Shown here piece after piece: positions 63,957-64,000 of a stretch of DNA of 64,000 bases. Within the stretch, counting starts at the first letter, position 1, and every line of letters starts with the position of its first letter. The position numbers and the translations under genes are program-made. The notes below the pieces were generated by a model. It was not told the origin of the DNA. It ran no database searches and saw only the letters and a list, made by a program, of their open reading frames with translations. The stretch spans positions 36,710,210-36,774,209 of the forward strand of contig OU342633.1 of the NCBI GenBank assembly GCA_910589415.1. Direction: 5' to 3'. Source of the DNA: Malachius bipustulatus (lineage: Eukaryota; Arthropoda; Insecta; Coleoptera; Melyridae).

Positions 63957-64000
63957 ATCTCAAGGTTGCAGCTGCTTATGTCAATAATACACTAATAGAA

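Overview
This is a AT-rich, intron-containing nuclear window from an insect genome. The evidence is short GT-AG introns, TCAGT-type initiators, mariner and PIF/Harbinger transposons, many small foldback elements, and an intact insect-type endogenous retrovirus (errantivirus). A beetle is my guess; the sequence alone does not prove it. All gene models below were spliced by eye.

Host genes. (1) At 2886-4381 lies the 3' part of a Mab-21/cGAS-like receptor gene with five or more exons. It keeps the Gly-Ser motif, the third catalytic Asp and the C-terminal helical domain. The stretch that should hold the metal-binding E/D-x-D pair has been lost or has decayed. (2) Three complete equilibrative nucleoside transporter (ENT/SLC29) paralogs lie in tandem on the + strand: ENT-A 17314-33899, ENT-B 40180-48791 and ENT-C 55836-63128. 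Each has seven coding exons with identical phases and almost identical lengths, and encodes 434-438 residues. All three lack the family's TM1 Pro-Trp-Asn motif, and none keeps an intact TM8 Asp-x-x-Gly-Arg motif, so this looks like a diverged subfamily. The rest of the window is intron and intergenic DNA filled by mobile elements.

Mobile DNA. An 8.4-kb errantivirus (23354-31754) sits in sense orientation in intron 3 of ENT-A. Its 555-bp LTRs differ at one base by eye, and it has a 4-bp target duplication, open gag, pol and env, a -1 slippery heptamer, and splice sites that would supply env with its start codon. It landed inside an older small DNA transposon. A decayed LINE lies between ENT-A and ENT-B (about 36000-38370). 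Tc1/mariner remnants occur at about 6890-7147, 13222-13512, 52769-54822 and 60344-61945, and a PIF/Harbinger remnant at 13797-14558. More than a dozen elements share ends of the type TACAGGGTG or are long perfect foldbacks.

Other structure. A 438-bp satellite-like unit is repeated four times in an alternating A-B-A-B order and is closed by an inverted A-type copy (14643-16784), just upstream of ENT-A. Fragments of the same unit occur inside ENT-A and ENT-C introns. Two inverted copies of a 0.75-0.8-kb TIR element lie near the two ends of the window.
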